This document shows, in pieces, positions 4,954-5,017 of a DNA stretch of 5,017 bases (the stretch's first letter is position 1; every line of letters begins with the position of its first letter). The notes under the pieces were generated by a model. The model searched no databases. It was given only the letters and a program-made list of their open reading frames with translations, and was not told the origin of the DNA. The stretch is from Quadrisphaera sp. (GTDB taxonomy: Bacteria; Actinomycetota; Actinomycetes; Actinomycetales; Quadrisphaeraceae). Both the position numbers and the translations under genes were made by a program. The stretch lies in contig JARIBR010000334.1 of NCBI GenBank assembly GCA_029258695.1, forward strand, positions 1-5,017, written 5' to 3'.

Positions 4954-5017
4954 AGGACGTGACCTGGTCGATCCGTTCCCGGGTGGCGCGCTTGTCGGCG
5001 TTCCACGTGGTCACGGC
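4943..5017 (-). CDS. C-terminal end of an unidentified gene upstream of dapB (runs off the right edge)
   Basis: The last 24 codons before a TGA at 4943-4945 are open, with G or C at nearly every third position, ending in polar residues (DKRATRERIDQV then TSSAA). The frame, strand and 26-nt gap to dapB fit a minus-strand neighbour. The product cannot be recognised from this tail. A plus-strand frame beginning GTG at 4959 has similar third-position composition over the same bases, so strand is likely but not certain. Confidence 0.5.
   Translation of the reverse strand, partial: AVTTWNADKRATRERIDQVTSSAA

Noticed and set aside
4234..4962. A 242-codon plus-strand open frame opposite dapB
   Set aside because: Ser/Thr/Ala-rich shadow of dapB with no family features; the minus-strand frame carries all DapB motifs.

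Overview
The window is a compact, very GC-rich stretch (G or C at almost every third codon position) of the kind seen in actinobacteria. The protein sequences resemble those of Micrococcales such as Cellulomonas relatives; this taxon is inferred from family resemblance, not from a search. It is mostly a housekeeping region with seven recognisable genes plus the tail of an eighth. I see no mobile element, CRISPR array, rRNA or tRNA, and no convincing new defence or biosynthetic system.

From right to left on the minus strand: the last codons of an unidentified gene (4943-5017), then dapB (lysine/diaminopimelate synthesis), then 2 nt later a small two-helix membrane protein with a TPR-like tail. 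One gene runs the other way on the plus strand: a 402-residue polytopic membrane protein of the heparan-glucosaminide acetyltransferase-like group (2454-3662). It converges with the TPR gene and diverges from a HAD phosphatase. The phosphatase, thyA and folA form a tight minus-strand unit: phosphatase and thyA overlap by 4 bp, and folA follows 27 nt later. The left edge holds the 5' part of a 6-phosphofructokinase gene.

The functional core is the thymidylate cycle. ThyA makes dTMP and releases dihydrofolate, and FolA reduces it back to tetrahydrofolate. The coupled phosphatase is of the small sugar-phosphate/polyol-phosphate type, and its link to dTMP synthesis is not obvious.

The most notable non-coding signal is that pfkA, the phosphatase gene and dapB each have a TANNNT hexamer ending 6-7 nt before the start codon and no Shine-Dalgarno sequence. 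That is the layout of leaderless actinobacterial transcripts. Before pfkA and dapB, this hexamer is preceded by a strong GC hairpin. At protein level, FolA and DapB each carry substitutions at positions that are normally conserved.
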